Positions 22,854 through 31,472 of a stretch of DNA of 46,252 bases are shown in pieces. Under the pieces are notes generated by a model that saw nothing but the letters and a program-made list of their open reading frames with translations, had not been told where the DNA came from and did no database searches. The number at the start of each line of letters is the position of its first letter. Positions within the stretch are counted from its first letter, which is position 1. Source of the stretch: an uncultured Propionibacteriaceae bacterium (GTDB taxonomy: Bacteria; Actinomycetota; Actinomycetes; Propionibacteriales; Propionibacteriaceae); NCBI GenBank assembly GCA_938012815.1, contig CALLVV010000056.1:1-46252 (forward strand), written 5' to 3'. The position numbers and the translations under genes are program-made.

Positions 22854-25060
22854 CCTTTCTCCAGCCATTCCCCGGCGGCGACCTGTTCTGCCTGGTCGAT
22901 CATGTCGGCGAGCAGCGGATCCTCGGCGGCCCGGGGGTCGGAAAGCACCTCACCGGCCAGTTCCTTCGCCTGCTCGATGACCTTCCGGTCCCCCAGCACC
23001 CGGAGCAGCTTCAACGACGAGGCCCCGGACTGTGCCGCCCCCAGGACGTCTCCCTCGCGCCGCAGTTCCAGGTCCCGTTCCGCCAGCTCGAAACCGTCGG
23101 TGGAGGCCACCAGCGCGTGGAGCCTGTCGACGGCGGTGAGGGCATCCGGGGCGGGGGCAGCGAGCAGCAGGCACAGGCCGGGATGCCTGCCCCGCCCGAT
23201 CCTTCCGCGGAGCTGGTGGAGCTGGGCGATTCCGAACCGGTCGGCGTCGAGAACGACCATCACGGAGGCGTTCGGGATGTCCACCCCCACCTCGATGACC
23301 GTGGTGGACACCAACACGTCCAGTTCCCCGGCGGTGAATGTCTGCATGGTCCGGTCCCGCTCGGCGGTGGCCTGCTTGCCGTGGACCATTCCGACGCGCA
23401 GCCCCTTCAGCGGGCCCTCGGCGAGCATAGGGGTGATCTCCGTCACCGCGCTCAACCCGGCCCCGGCCTCCAGGTCCCCCTCCGTTTTGTTGCCTGAGAT
23501 GGCGGGGCAGACCACGAAGGCCTGGCGTCCCTGCGCCACCTCCTCGCGGATGCGTTCCCAGGCCCGGTCCACCCAGTGCGGGTTGCGAGCGGTGTCCACG
23601 AAGACGGTCTTTACCTCCGCGCGTCCTGCGGGGCGGTCCCGCAGCTCAATGGTTTCCAGGTCCCCGAAGACCGTCATGGCCACCGAGCGGGGAATGGGGG
23701 TGGCGGTCATCACCAGCGTGTGGGGTTGGTGCTCGGACTTCGCCGCCAGCGCGGCCCGCTGCTCCACTCCGAAGCGGTGTTGCTCATCCACCACCACGAA
23801 ACCGAGATCCGCGAACCCGACGTCCTCCGACAACAATGCATGGGTGCCGATGACGATTCCCGCTTCCCCGGATGCGACGGCCTCCCGTGCCCGGCGGCGG
23901 TTGGCGGCGGTGAGACCTCCCGTCAGCAGCGCCACCTGCGTGGCGTGCGGGTGGGCCTCCAGGGTTCCAGCCGCCCCGAGCCCACCGAGCAGTGAGGTGA
24001 TGGAGGCGTGATGCTGCTTGGCCAGCACCTCGGTGGGGGCCAGCAACGCCGCCTGACCTCCCGCGTCGACGACCGCGAGCATGGCACGCAGGGCGACGAG
24101 GGTCTTTCCCGAACCGACCTCCCCCTGCAGTAGGCGGTGCATCGGGCGTTCACCGGCCAGCTCCTCGAAAAGGGTCTCCCCCACTTCTTCCTGACCTGCG
24201 GTCAGCCGGTATGGCAGGGATGCGTCGAAGGCGGCGAGGATCCCGTCGTCACGGCGGGGCCTGGGGGTGGTGGTGCGGCCGGCCAGGGCAGCCCTGCGCG
24301 CGGCCATGGCCAGTTGCATCCCGAACGCCTCGTCGAACTTCAACCGGGCGATTCCGCGTTCAGCGTCGAACACGTTGACGGGTTCGTGAACCTCCCGCAG
24401 GGCGTCCGGGAGGCCGATCACCCGGGCGCGTTCCACCACCCAGCCGGGCAGCGTGTCTCCCAACGGCAGCACGTGGGGAAGAGCGAGCGCTATCGCGTCG
24501 GCGATCTTCCAGGTGACCATCTTCGCGGTGGCCGGGTAGAGGCCGACCAGCCGGGCTCGCTGGATCACCTTGACCATTGTGGCCTTTGCGTTGGCTTTGC
24601 GGCCCGTGATGGCACCGAACTCGTCGATGATGACGTAGTCGGGATGGGTGAGCTGAAGTTGCCCCCTGAACTCCCCAACCTTGCCGACGAAGATCCCGCG
24701 GGCGCCCGGAGTGAGTTGATTGGCCCAGTACTTCGCGTAATTCGGGCGTTTTTCGGGCACGAAGAACGCTGCCTGCAGCTCCCCGTGGCCGTCGGTCAGC
24801 ACGGTCGCCACCCGGGTGGTGCGACCGTCCACGATCCTGGTGGCCACCACCCTGGCGACAACGGCGACGTCCTCACCGGGATGCAGGGTCCGGAAATCGC
24901 TCATCTCGGTGCCGGAGAGATACCGGCGCGGTACGTGTCTCAGGAGATCACCCAGGGTGAACAGTCCGAGTCTGGCCAGCTCCGAGGCGGAATCCGCGCC
25001 GACGACGTCCCGCAGTCCGCGGTTCAGCTCGCGATGGATCGGGGTCCGGAATCGGCTCAT
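22850..25060 (-). CDS. recG: ATP-dependent DNA helicase RecG
   Basis: Remodels stalled replication forks and branched DNA. The 736-residue protein has the N-terminal wedge/OB domain (to about 270) and helicase motifs: Walker A LLQGEVGSGKTLVALRAML, APTEVLAKQH, VVDEQHRFGVEQR with DEQH, MTATPIPRS, and the C-terminal ATTVIEVGVDIPNASV-like segment with QLHQLRGRIGRGRHPG. The ATG at 25060 has TAGGCT six bases upstream and no ribosome site, so it is probably leaderless. It is first in the recG-rsmD-coaD operon and comes after rpmB and its terminator. Confidence 0.97.
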   Translation of the reverse strand: MSRFRTPIHRELNRGLRDVVGADSASELARLGLFTLGDLLRHVPRRYLSGTEMSDFRTLHPGEDVAVVARVVATRIVDGRTTRVATVLTDGHGELQAAFFVPEKRPNYAKYWANQLTPGARGIFVGKVGEFRGQLQLTHPDYVIIDEFGAITGRKANAKATMVKVIQRARLVGLYPATAKMVTWKIADAIALALPHVLPLGDTLPGWVVERARVIGLPDALREVHEPVNVFDAERGIARLKFDEAFGMQLAMAARRAALAGRTTTPRPRRDDGILAAFDASLPYRLTAGQEEVGETLFEELAGERPMHRLLQGEVGSGKTLVALRAMLAVVDAGGQAALLAPTEVLAKQHHASITSLLGGLGAAGTLEAHPHATQVALLTGGLTAANRRRAREAVASGEAGIVIGTHALLSEDVGFADLGFVVVDEQHRFGVEQRAALAAKSEHQPHTLVMTATPIPRSVAMTVFGDLETIELRDRPAGRAEVKTVFVDTARNPHWVDRAWERIREEVAQGRQAFVVCPAISGNKTEGDLEAGAGLSAVTEITPMLAEGPLKGLRVGMVHGKQATAERDRTMQTFTAGELDVLVSTTVIEVGVDIPNASVMVVLDADRFGIAQLHQLRGRIGRGRHPGLCLLLAAPAPDALTAVDRLHALVASTDGFELAERDLELRREGDVLGAAQSGASSLKLLRVLGDRKVIEQAKELAGEVLSDPRAAEDPLLADMIDQAEQVAAGEWLEKG

Positions 25061-25066
25061 GGGGCG

Positions 25067-25072
25067 AGCCTA
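25067..25072 (-). promoter_or_regulatory. -10 box of a probable leaderless promoter for recG
   Basis: TAGGCT on the minus strand followed by six bases and the ATG at 25060. It lies just after the rpmB terminator, so recG would be transcribed on its own. Confidence 0.5.
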
Positions 25073-25086
25073 CCGAGGGGCACCGA

Positions 25087-25121
25087 CGAAAAACGGCTCG
25101 CGGCCCCAGCCGCGAGCCGTT
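25087..25121 (-). terminator. Rho-independent terminator of rpmB
   Basis: On the minus strand a perfect 13-bp stem (25092-25104 with 25109-25121, arms AACGGCTCGCGGC and its complement) has a 4-base loop and runs into TTTTT. It begins 15 bases after the rpmB stop. This is the clearest intrinsic terminator in the window. Confidence 0.9.
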
Positions 25122-25136
25122 GCCCGGACCCCTCGT

Positions 25137-25322
25137 TCAGCGGGTGACCTTGCCGGCCTTGAGGCAGGAGGTGCACACGTTGAGGCGCTTGGGGGTACCG
25201 TTGACGGTCGCACGGACACGCTGGATGTTCGGGCTCCAGCGACGATTGGTCTTCTTCTTCGACCAGGGCACGTTGTGACCGAAGCCGGGTCCCTTGGCGC
25301 AGATATCACAGACGGCAGCCAC
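25137..25322 (-). CDS. rpmB: 50S ribosomal protein bL28, zinc-binding form
   Basis: Large-subunit protein bL28, 61 residues. VCDICAKGPGFGHNVPWSKK and the basic core TNRRWSPNIQRVRATVNG are typical. Two CxxC pairs (CDIC and CTSC) mark the zinc-containing paralogue. The GTG at 25322 has AAGGAG upstream. It has its own promoter (TTGAGG-18-TATCAT) and its own terminator, so it is a single-gene unit. Confidence 0.96.
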   Translation of the reverse strand: MAAVCDICAKGPGFGHNVPWSKKKTNRRWSPNIQRVRATVNGTPKRLNVCTSCLKAGKVTR

Positions 25323-25410
25323 TGGAATCTCCTTGTTGCTTGGGCCAGACGCGCCACAGCAACGCCTGGTTCGATCATTGGGTTCACCCACCGAAGCGGG
25401 CAACCGGTAG

Positions 25411-25440
25411 ATGATAACCCGATACGCCCCCAATCCTCAA
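25411..25440 (-). promoter_or_regulatory. Promoter of rpmB
   Basis: On the minus strand TTGAGG (25435-25440) and TATCAT (25411-25416) are separated by 18 bases, a good sigma-A pair. It predicts a leader of about 80 bases before the GTG. Confidence 0.6.
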
Positions 25441-25469
25441 ACCGCTATTCCCGCAACGCATTCTCCCTC

Positions 25470-27146
25470 TCAGGTGGCAACCACCACGGGCACGATCATG
25501 GGGCGGCGCCGCAGCCTCCTGGACACCCAGGCGCCAATGGTGCGGCGGATCACCTGTTGCAGGCGGTAGACGTCGTCCACGCCGTCGTCCAGGGCCTGCC
25601 GCAGGTCGGTGAGGATCTGCTCTCGGACCGCGTCGAAAACCGATGGTTCCTCCGCGAAACCCCTCGCGTTGATGTCCAGGGTGCCGATGACGGACCTGGT
25701 GTGGAGATTGACCACGGCCACCACGGAGATGAAACCCTCCTCACCGAGGATGAGCCGGTCGCTGATCGATTCGGTGATGTCACCCACTGTGGAGCCGTCC
25801 ACGAAGATGTAGGAGGCGTCGACGCGCCCGACCTTGCGCGCCCGGCCGTCCACCAGGTCCACCACGTCACCGTCCTCACACACCACGGCGTTCTCCGCCG
25901 GGACCCCGGTGGAGATAGCGAGCTTCGCGTTGGCGATCAGGTGCCGGATCTCGCCGTGGACCGGCATGACGTTGCGTGGTTTCAGGACGTTGTAGCAGTA
26001 CAGCAGCTCACCGGCCGAGGCGTGACCGGAGACGTGGACGAAGGCGTTGCCCTTGTGCACCACCTGCGCCCCCAGTTTCGTCAACCCGTTGATGACCCGG
26101 TAGACGGAGTTCTCGTTCCCGGGGATCAGGGAACTCGCCAACAGCACGATGTCGCCGGGGCCCAGTTCAATGACAGGGTGTTCCCGATTCGCGATCCGGC
26201 TCAGCGCGGCGAGCGGCTCGCCCTGGGAACCGGTGGAGATGATGACCACCTCGTCGTCGCGGTATCTTTCGATGTCCTTCATCTCGATCAGGACGTTCGC
26301 CGGAACGTGCAGATAGCCCAGGTCCCGCGCGGTGGCCATGTTGCGCACCATGGAACGTCCCACGTAGGCCACCTTGCGGCCGTGCTTGACAGCCAGGTTG
26401 AGCACCTGCTGCACGCGGTGCACGTGGGAGGCGAAGCACGCGACAACCAGTTTCCTGTCCGCCTGATCGAAGACACGGGCGATGGAGGGCTCGATGTCCT
26501 TCTCCAGGGGCGTGAATCCCGGGGTCTCCGCGTTGGTGGAGTCGGGCATGAACAGGTCCACCCCCTCGTCCGCGAGACGCGCGAAACCACGCAGGTCGGT
26601 GATGCGCCCGTCGAGGGGAAGCTGATCCATCTTGAAATCCCCGGTGTGCAGGACCGTGCCCGCCGAGGTGCGCAGGGCAACCGCCAAACCGTCGGGAATG
26701 GAATGGTTGACCGCGAAGAACTCGAGCTCAAAATCCCCCACCCGGTGCTGTTCACCCTCCTTCACCTCTATCAACCGGTAACCGCGAATACGGTGCTCCT
26801 TCAGTTTGTTCGCCACCAGGGCGAGGGTCAGCTTGGAACCGTAAACAGGAATGTCGGCCCGCTGCTTGAGAAGGTACGGCACGGCGCCTATGTGGTCCTC
26901 GTGACCGTGGGTGAGCACCAGGGCGCGGATGTCGTCGAGACGATCCGACAGCAGGTCCAGGGCGGGCAGGATGAGGTCGACGCCGGGGTGGCGGTCCTCG
27001 GGAAAGAGCACGCCGCAGTCGACCAGGACCATTTCGCCGTCGATCTCGAAGGATGCGCTGTTCCGGCCCACATCACCGAGTCCTCCCAAGGGTGTGACAC
27101 GAAGGGTTCCGGACTTCAGAGGCGGAGGCGTACGCAGTTCACTCAC
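25470..27146 (-). CDS. rnj: Ribonuclease J
   Basis: Metallo-beta-lactamase/beta-CASP RNase with 5'-3' exonuclease and endonuclease activity, for mRNA decay and rRNA maturation. Residues near the start include GGLGDVGRN, the metal motif THGHEDHIGA, then NHSIPDGLA, HTGDFKMD, ASHVHRVQQ, the beta-CASP segment STGSQGEPLAALSRIA, VHVSGHAS and MPVHGE. The C-terminal domain follows. With GTG at 27146 the protein has 558 residues, a normal size. An upstream open frame to 27245 would run into the divergent gene and is rejected. TAGCCT seven bases before the GTG and the lack of a ribosome site suggest a leaderless message. Confidence 0.95.
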   Translation of the reverse strand: MSELRTPPPLKSGTLRVTPLGGLGDVGRNSASFEIDGEMVLVDCGVLFPEDRHPGVDLILPALDLLSDRLDDIRALVLTHGHEDHIGAVPYLLKQRADIPVYGSKLTLALVANKLKEHRIRGYRLIEVKEGEQHRVGDFELEFFAVNHSIPDGLAVALRTSAGTVLHTGDFKMDQLPLDGRITDLRGFARLADEGVDLFMPDSTNAETPGFTPLEKDIEPSIARVFDQADRKLVVACFASHVHRVQQVLNLAVKHGRKVAYVGRSMVRNMATARDLGYLHVPANVLIEMKDIERYRDDEVVIISTGSQGEPLAALSRIANREHPVIELGPGDIVLLASSLIPGNENSVYRVINGLTKLGAQVVHKGNAFVHVSGHASAGELLYCYNVLKPRNVMPVHGEIRHLIANAKLAISTGVPAENAVVCEDGDVVDLVDGRARKVGRVDASYIFVDGSTVGDITESISDRLILGEEGFISVVAVVNLHTRSVIGTLDINARGFAEEPSVFDAVREQILTDLRQALDDGVDDVYRLQQVIRRTIGAWVSRRLRRRPMIVPVVVAT

Positions 27147-27153
27147 CCGCAAA

Positions 27154-27159
27154 AGGCTA
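27154..27159 (-). promoter_or_regulatory. -10 box of a probable leaderless promoter for rnj
   Basis: TAGCCT on the minus strand, 7 bases before the GTG at 27146. It lies back to back with the promoter of the plus-strand GNAT gene inside a 46-base gap. Confidence 0.5.
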
Positions 27160-27179
27160 GTGCAAACAGCCGCCATCAC

Positions 27180-27185
27180 TACACT
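27180..27185 (+). promoter_or_regulatory. -10 box of a probable leaderless promoter for the GNAT gene
   Basis: TACACT followed by 7 bases and the ATG at 27193; no Shine-Dalgarno sequence is seen. Confidence 0.5.
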
Positions 27186-27192
27186 GACAGGC

Positions 27193-27741
27193 ATGCCCAT
27201 TCCCGACTCCGTGCGTCTCGCCATGCCCGCGGAGGCTGTCGACATCGCCAGGCTTCAGCGAAAGGCCTGGTCCCGGCAACCCGGCACTGCGGCGGCGCTC
27301 GCGGCCATCCCAGCGGATCAGGCGGTGCGCACCTGGCACGAGGCCATCGTCAAACCCCCGCTCGCCCACTGCCGGGTGCTGGTGGCCCTCTCCCAGGGGC
27401 AGGTGGTGGGTTTCGTGGTGACCGGGCCAAGCAACGACCCGGATGCCGAGGTGACCGACGGCATGGTCGCCGAGTTCGTCACCGATGGGGACAAACTGGA
27501 CGACCACGCCTCGCGGCTGGTGAACGCCGCGATGGACACGCTGCGTGCCGACGGCTACGAAACCGCCACCTGGTGGATCCGCAGCGACAATGACGCCCTT
27601 CGTGGTTTCCTGATCGAGTGCGGCTGGGCCGCAGACGGCGCCCACCGCAGCCTCGGGACCGAGGACGGGACGGAGACCATCAAGCAGGTCAGGTTGATGA
27701 CCCGGATCGCGGATCGGGGCCCCGCCCCGGACGCCGGCTGA
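27193..27741 (+). CDS. GNAT family N-acetyltransferase-like protein
   Basis: A 182-residue protein with the layout of a GNAT acyltransferase: N-terminal VRLAMPAEAVDIARLQRKAW, the beta-strand segment LVALSQGQVVGFVVTGPSND, an acidic region (VTDGMVAEFVTDGDKLDDHA) where the acetyl-CoA loop is weakly conserved, and the late ATWWIRSDNDALRGFLIECGW typical of the C-terminal part. The classical QxxGxG/A motif is not clear, so activity is uncertain. The substrate is unknown. It is divergent from rnj and convergent with dapB, with 14 bases between the stops. Confidence 0.75.
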   Translation: MPIPDSVRLAMPAEAVDIARLQRKAWSRQPGTAAALAAIPADQAVRTWHEAIVKPPLAHCRVLVALSQGQVVGFVVTGPSNDPDAEVTDGMVAEFVTDGDKLDDHASRLVNAAMDTLRADGYETATWWIRSDNDALRGFLIECGWAADGAHRSLGTEDGTETIKQVRLMTRIADRGPAPDAG

Positions 27742-27755
27742 TCCGCGGGCCGCGT

Positions 27756-28496
27756 TCAGAGACCGATGATTGTTTCAATGCCCTCGGTCAGACCCGGATG
27801 ATCGACCACCCACCGCACTCCTGCAAGCACACCCGGCATGAAACTGGCGCGATCGAAGCTGTCGTGCCGGATGGTGAGCGTCTCACCGTGGGTACCGAGC
27901 AGCACCTCCTGGTGGGCGACGAGCCCCTGCAGCCGCACCCCGTGGATGTGGATGCCCTCGACGATGGCACCACGGGCCCCGGCGTCGTGCACCGTCGCGT
28001 CCGGAACCGGCCCCATGCCGGCAGCTGCTCGGGCGGCCGCAATCTTCCCGGCCGTGGTCGCTGAGGTTCCCGACGGGGCGTCCGCCTTGTTCGGGTGGTG
28101 CAGTTCAACGATCTCGGTGCTCGGATAGAACGGGGCCGCCTTCGCGGCGAACTGCATCATGAGAACCGCTCCGATGGAGAAGTTCGAGGCGATCAGCACC
28201 CCCACCTCCGGGTTGGCAGCGCACAGCTCCCGGACCCGCCCGAGTCTCTCCTCGTTGAACCCGGTGGTGCCGATCACCATGTTGATTCCCCGCGGAACCG
28301 ACCATTCGATGTTGTCCATCACCGCATCGGGATGGGTGAAGTCCACCACCACGGCAGCATCCCCGATCAGCTCCCGCGGTTCACCGAGATCGACTCCCCC
28401 GGTGACCTCCATGTCATCGGCGGCCGTCACCGCACGACGCACCTCGCTGCCCATTTTCCCGCCGATACCGAAGATACCAACCCCAAGAGTGCTCAT
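27756..28496 (-). CDS. dapB: 4-hydroxy-tetrahydrodipicolinate reductase
   Basis: NAD(P)H-dependent step of the diaminopimelate/lysine pathway. The 246-residue protein has the nucleotide fold GVGIFGIGGKMGSEVRRAV, the GTTGFNEER loop, SNFSIGAVLMMQ, and the catalytic ELHHPNKADAPSGTS with its His pair and Lys. The ATG at 28496 has AAGGAG upstream; an in-frame Met nine codons earlier overlaps that site. It is cut off from pnp by a terminator-like hairpin, so it may have its own promoter. Confidence 0.96.
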   Translation of the reverse strand: MSTLGVGIFGIGGKMGSEVRRAVTAADDMEVTGGVDLGEPRELIGDAAVVVDFTHPDAVMDNIEWSVPRGINMVIGTTGFNEERLGRVRELCAANPEVGVLIASNFSIGAVLMMQFAAKAAPFYPSTEIVELHHPNKADAPSGTSATTAGKIAAARAAAGMGPVPDATVHDAGARGAIVEGIHIHGVRLQGLVAHQEVLLGTHGETLTIRHDSFDRASFMPGVLAGVRWVVDHPGLTEGIETIIGL

Positions 28497-28549
28497 CCTC
28501 AACTCCTTTTCGTCTTTGTCCATCAGTTCTACCCAATCGATGAAACCCG

Positions 28550-28582
28550 AAGGGGCCGACCCGCAGAACGGATCGGCCCCTT
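28550..28582 (-). terminator. Terminator hairpin after pnp
   Basis: A 10-bp perfect stem (AAGGGGCCGA at 28550-28559 with TCGGCCCCTT at 28573-28582) and a 13-base loop, 14 bases after the pnp stop on the minus strand. No strong T-run follows. Confidence 0.7.
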
Positions 28583-28596
28583 ACCGGCTTCGTGGC

Positions 28597-30807
28597 TCAG
28601 GCCTCGCCGGCCTCGGCCTCCTCCTCGAGCACGGGGATCAGGCTCAGCTTGCCCCGGTCGTCGATCTCGGAGATCTCCACCTGGAGCTTCTGCCCCACGG
28701 AAACCACGTCCTCGACGTCCTCGACGCGTTTGCCGCCGGCCAGCGCCCGCAGCTTGCTGATGTGCAGCAGGCCGTCCTTGCCGGGCAGCAGGGAGACGAA
28801 GGCCCCGAAGGTGGTGATCTTCACGACGGTGCCGATGAAACGTTCGCCCTTCTCCGGCATGTGCGGGTTGGCGATGGCGTTGATGGCGGAAACCGCGGCC
28901 TCCGAGGCCTCCCCGGTCTCGGCGCCCACGTAGATGGTGCCGTCGTCCTCGATGGTGATGTTGGCCCCAGTGTCGTCCTGGATCTGGTTGATGACCTTGC
29001 CCTTGGGGCCGATGACCTCACCGATCTTGTCGACAGGGATACGCAGCGTGATGATCCGGGGAGCGTACGGGCTCATCTCGTCGGGAACGTCAATGGCCTC
29101 GCCCATCACCTCGAGCAGGGTGTGCCTGGCCTCGCGGGCCTGCAGCAGCGCCTTCTGCAACTCCACTGCGGGGATGCCATTCAGCTTGGTGTCGAGCTGG
29201 AGAGCCGTGACGAAATCACGGGTGCCGGCCACCTTGAAGTCCATGTCACCGAGGGCGTCCTCGGCCCCCAGGATGTCGGTGAGCGCCACGTAGCGGGTCT
29301 CACCGTCGATCTCCTCGCTCATCAGCCCCATAGCGATGCCCGCGACGGGGGCCTTCAGCGGCACGCCCGCGTTCAACAGGGCCAGGGTGGAGGCGCACAC
29401 CGACCCCATCGAGGTGGAACCGTTGGAGCCGATGGCCTCGGAGACCTGGCGGATCGCGTAGGGGAACTCCTCCCGGGTGGGCAGCACCGGGACGATGGCG
29501 CGTTCCGCGAGCGCCCCGTGGCCGATCTCGCGGCGCTTCGGGGAACCGACACGCCCCGTCTCGCCGGTGGAGAACGGCGGGAAGTTGTAGTTGTGCATGT
29601 ACCGCTTGGTCGACTCCGGGGAGAGGGTGTCAATCTTCTGCTCCATGTCCAGCATGTTCAGGGTGGAGACCCCCAGGATCTGGGTCTCGCCCCGCTGGAA
29701 CAGCGCTGAACCGTGGACTCGCGGAACCACCGCAACCTCGGCGGACAGGGTGCGGATGTCGCGCGTGCCCCGGCCGTCGATGCGCACACCCTCGGTCAGG
29801 GTGCGGTGACGGACGATCTTCTTGGTCAGCGACTTCAGGGCGGCCGCGATCTCGTTACCGCGCCCCTCGAAACGCTCAGCGAGGGCTTCGGTGACGTCCT
29901 GGCGGATGGCGTGGGTGGCGTCATCGCGGTCTTGTTTGCCCGGGATCCGCATCGCCTCGGAAACCCGGCCGGTGGCCAGTTCCTCGACGGCGGCGTAGAC
30001 GTCGTCCTCGTAGTCGCGGAAGACAGGGAAGTCGAAGGTTTCCTTGGGCAGCTTCGCCTTCAGCTCGGACTGGGCGTCGCACAGGGTCTTGATGAAGGGT
30101 TTCGCGGCTTCCAAGCCCTGGCCGACGACCTCCTCGGTGGGGGCGGTCCTGCCGGAACGCACGTTCTCCCACGTGGACTCAGTGCCGCCGGCCTCGACCA
30201 TCATGATCGCGACGTCCCCGTCGGGTAGGACGCGCCCGGCGACAACCATCTGGAACGAGGCCCTGGCGACCTGCTCGACGGTCGGGAAACACACCCAGGT
30301 CTCGTCGATCAGGGCGACGCGGACACCGCCGATGGGCCCGGAGAACGGCAGCCCGGCCAGGGTGGTCGCCATGGATGCGGCGTTGATCGCGACCACGTCG
30401 TAGTAGTGAGTCGGGTTGAGGGAGAGGACGTCGACGATCACCTGCACCTCGTTGCGCAGCCCCTTGACGAAGGCCGGGCGCAGTGGACGGTCGATCAGCC
30501 GGGCGGCGAGGATGGCGCCCTCGCCGGGGCGTCCCTCACGGCGGAAGAAGGAACCGGGGATGCGTCCCGCGGCGTACATCCGTTCCTCGATGTCAACGGT
30601 GAGCGGGAAGAAGTCGATGGCGTCCCGGGGGGTTTTCGCCGCGGTGGTGGCGGCCAGCAGCATGGTGTCGCCGTCGAGATAGACCGCGGCCGAGCCGTCC
30701 GCCTGCTGGGCGAGGATGCCGGATTCGAAACGGATGGTGTGTCGGCCGTACTTGCCGTTGTCGATGACGGCTTCGGAGAATTCGAGACCAGGTCCTTCCA
30801 TGGACAA
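28597..30807 (-). CDS. pnp: Polyribonucleotide nucleotidyltransferase (PNPase)
   Basis: 3'-5' phosphorolytic exoribonuclease and polymerase for RNA decay. It has two RNase PH domains (AVIDNGKYGRHTIRFESG at the start; a second core with EVAVVPRVHGSALFQRGETQ and FSTGETGRVGSPKRREIGHG), a KH domain (IPVDKIGEVIGPKGKVINQI) and a C-terminal S1 domain (FIGTVVKITTFGAFVSLLPG). About 736 residues. The start is probably the TTG at 30807, because GGAG lies six bases upstream. The ATG at 30801 gives a protein two residues shorter but is 12 bases from that site. The 260-base leader after rpsO contains a 15-bp hairpin. Confidence 0.96.
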   Translation of the reverse strand: MSMEGPGLEFSEAVIDNGKYGRHTIRFESGILAQQADGSAAVYLDGDTMLLAATTAAKTPRDAIDFFPLTVDIEERMYAAGRIPGSFFRREGRPGEGAILAARLIDRPLRPAFVKGLRNEVQVIVDVLSLNPTHYYDVVAINAASMATTLAGLPFSGPIGGVRVALIDETWVCFPTVEQVARASFQMVVAGRVLPDGDVAIMMVEAGGTESTWENVRSGRTAPTEEVVGQGLEAAKPFIKTLCDAQSELKAKLPKETFDFPVFRDYEDDVYAAVEELATGRVSEAMRIPGKQDRDDATHAIRQDVTEALAERFEGRGNEIAAALKSLTKKIVRHRTLTEGVRIDGRGTRDIRTLSAEVAVVPRVHGSALFQRGETQILGVSTLNMLDMEQKIDTLSPESTKRYMHNYNFPPFSTGETGRVGSPKRREIGHGALAERAIVPVLPTREEFPYAIRQVSEAIGSNGSTSMGSVCASTLALLNAGVPLKAPVAGIAMGLMSEEIDGETRYVALTDILGAEDALGDMDFKVAGTRDFVTALQLDTKLNGIPAVELQKALLQAREARHTLLEVMGEAIDVPDEMSPYAPRIITLRIPVDKIGEVIGPKGKVINQIQDDTGANITIEDDGTIYVGAETGEASEAAVSAINAIANPHMPEKGERFIGTVVKITTFGAFVSLLPGKDGLLHISKLRALAGGKRVEDVEDVVSVGQKLQVEISEIDDRGKLSLIPVLEEEAEAGEA

Positions 30808-30977
30808 CGCTGGCTCCTTTCGGTGGGTTGGCTGCCCGCAGGGCGCGGCACGCCGCCAGTACCACCGGTCTTCGATCGAGACCCGCGGGGCTGCAACTAC
30901 CCGAAGGTCACTACCGAGGACCAGGTGAGACCCCCTGGCAGGCAGAAAATACGGTGTGGTGATTGAGTTTTGCGCCA

Positions 30978-30983
30978 ATCCTA
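30978..30983 (-). promoter_or_regulatory. -10 box of a candidate pnp promoter
   Basis: TAGGAT on the minus strand, downstream of the rpsO terminator hairpin. It would give pnp a leader of about 165 bases. Confidence 0.4.
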
Positions 30984-31006
30984 CCGGCTGGGGTCCGGAC
31001 AGGCGC

Positions 31007-31040
31007 GGAGGACAGCCCCGCGTGTGCGGGGCTGTCCTCC
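31007..31040 (-). terminator. Long hairpin after rpsO (terminator or RNase III site)
   Basis: A perfect 15-bp stem (31007-31021 with 31026-31040, arm GGAGGACAGCCCCGC) capped by the 4-base loop GTGT. It starts 28 bases after the rpsO stop and has no T-run. It may stop rpsO transcripts or be cut by RNase III, as happens in the rpsO-pnp spacer of Escherichia coli. Confidence 0.8.
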
Positions 31041-31068
31041 TATCAGATCGTGTGAATGACGACGCCGG

Positions 31069-31332
31069 TCAGCGACGCAAACCGAGCCTCGCGATGAGCT
31101 CGCGGTAGTGCTCGATGTCCTGGCGGGCGACGTAGTTGAGCAGACGGCGGCGCTGGCCGACCATCAGCATCAGGCCGCGACGGCTGTGGTGATCCCCCTT
31201 GTGGACCTTGAGGTGCTCGGTCAGGTGGGCGATCCGCTTGGTCAGAAGAGCGATCTGCACATCCGGCGAACCGGTGTCGCCCGGCTTCGTGGCGTACTCT
31301 TCGATGATCCTTGTCTTCTCGGCAGCATCCAT
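31069..31332 (-). CDS. rpsO: 30S ribosomal protein uS15
   Basis: Small-subunit protein uS15, 87 residues, which binds the central domain of 16S rRNA. Typical segments are EYATKPGDTGSPDVQIALLT, HLKVHKGDHHSRRGLMLMVG and RRRLLNYVARQDIEHYREL. The ATG at 31332 has GAAGGAG seven bases upstream. It lies between ribF and pnp as in many bacteria; a 15-bp hairpin separates it from pnp. Confidence 0.97.
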   Translation of the reverse strand: MDAAEKTRIIEEYATKPGDTGSPDVQIALLTKRIAHLTEHLKVHKGDHHSRRGLMLMVGQRRRLLNYVARQDIEHYRELIARLGLRR

Positions 31333-31425
31333 GTCTGGACTCCTTCCGGTTCGTTGCACGGCGCCCCGGTGGCGGGTGCGGTTGGGGCTCTTGGTGATCC
31401 GCGGCCGATCGACGGCAACTGTCGG

Positions 31426-31431
31426 ACCTTA
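31426..31431 (-). promoter_or_regulatory. -10 box of a candidate rpsO promoter
   Basis: TAAGGT on the minus strand, giving a leader of about 88 bases. No firm -35 is seen. Confidence 0.35.
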
Positions 31432-31472
31432 CCATCGGCTCCGCAGGGAAACCAAACCCACCGGTTCCGGAA

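Noticed and set aside
24816..27593. 925-codon plus-strand open frame opposite recG, rpmB and rnj
   Set aside because: It crosses three well-supported genes and two promoters. Only its last part (from 27193) is real, and that has its own start.
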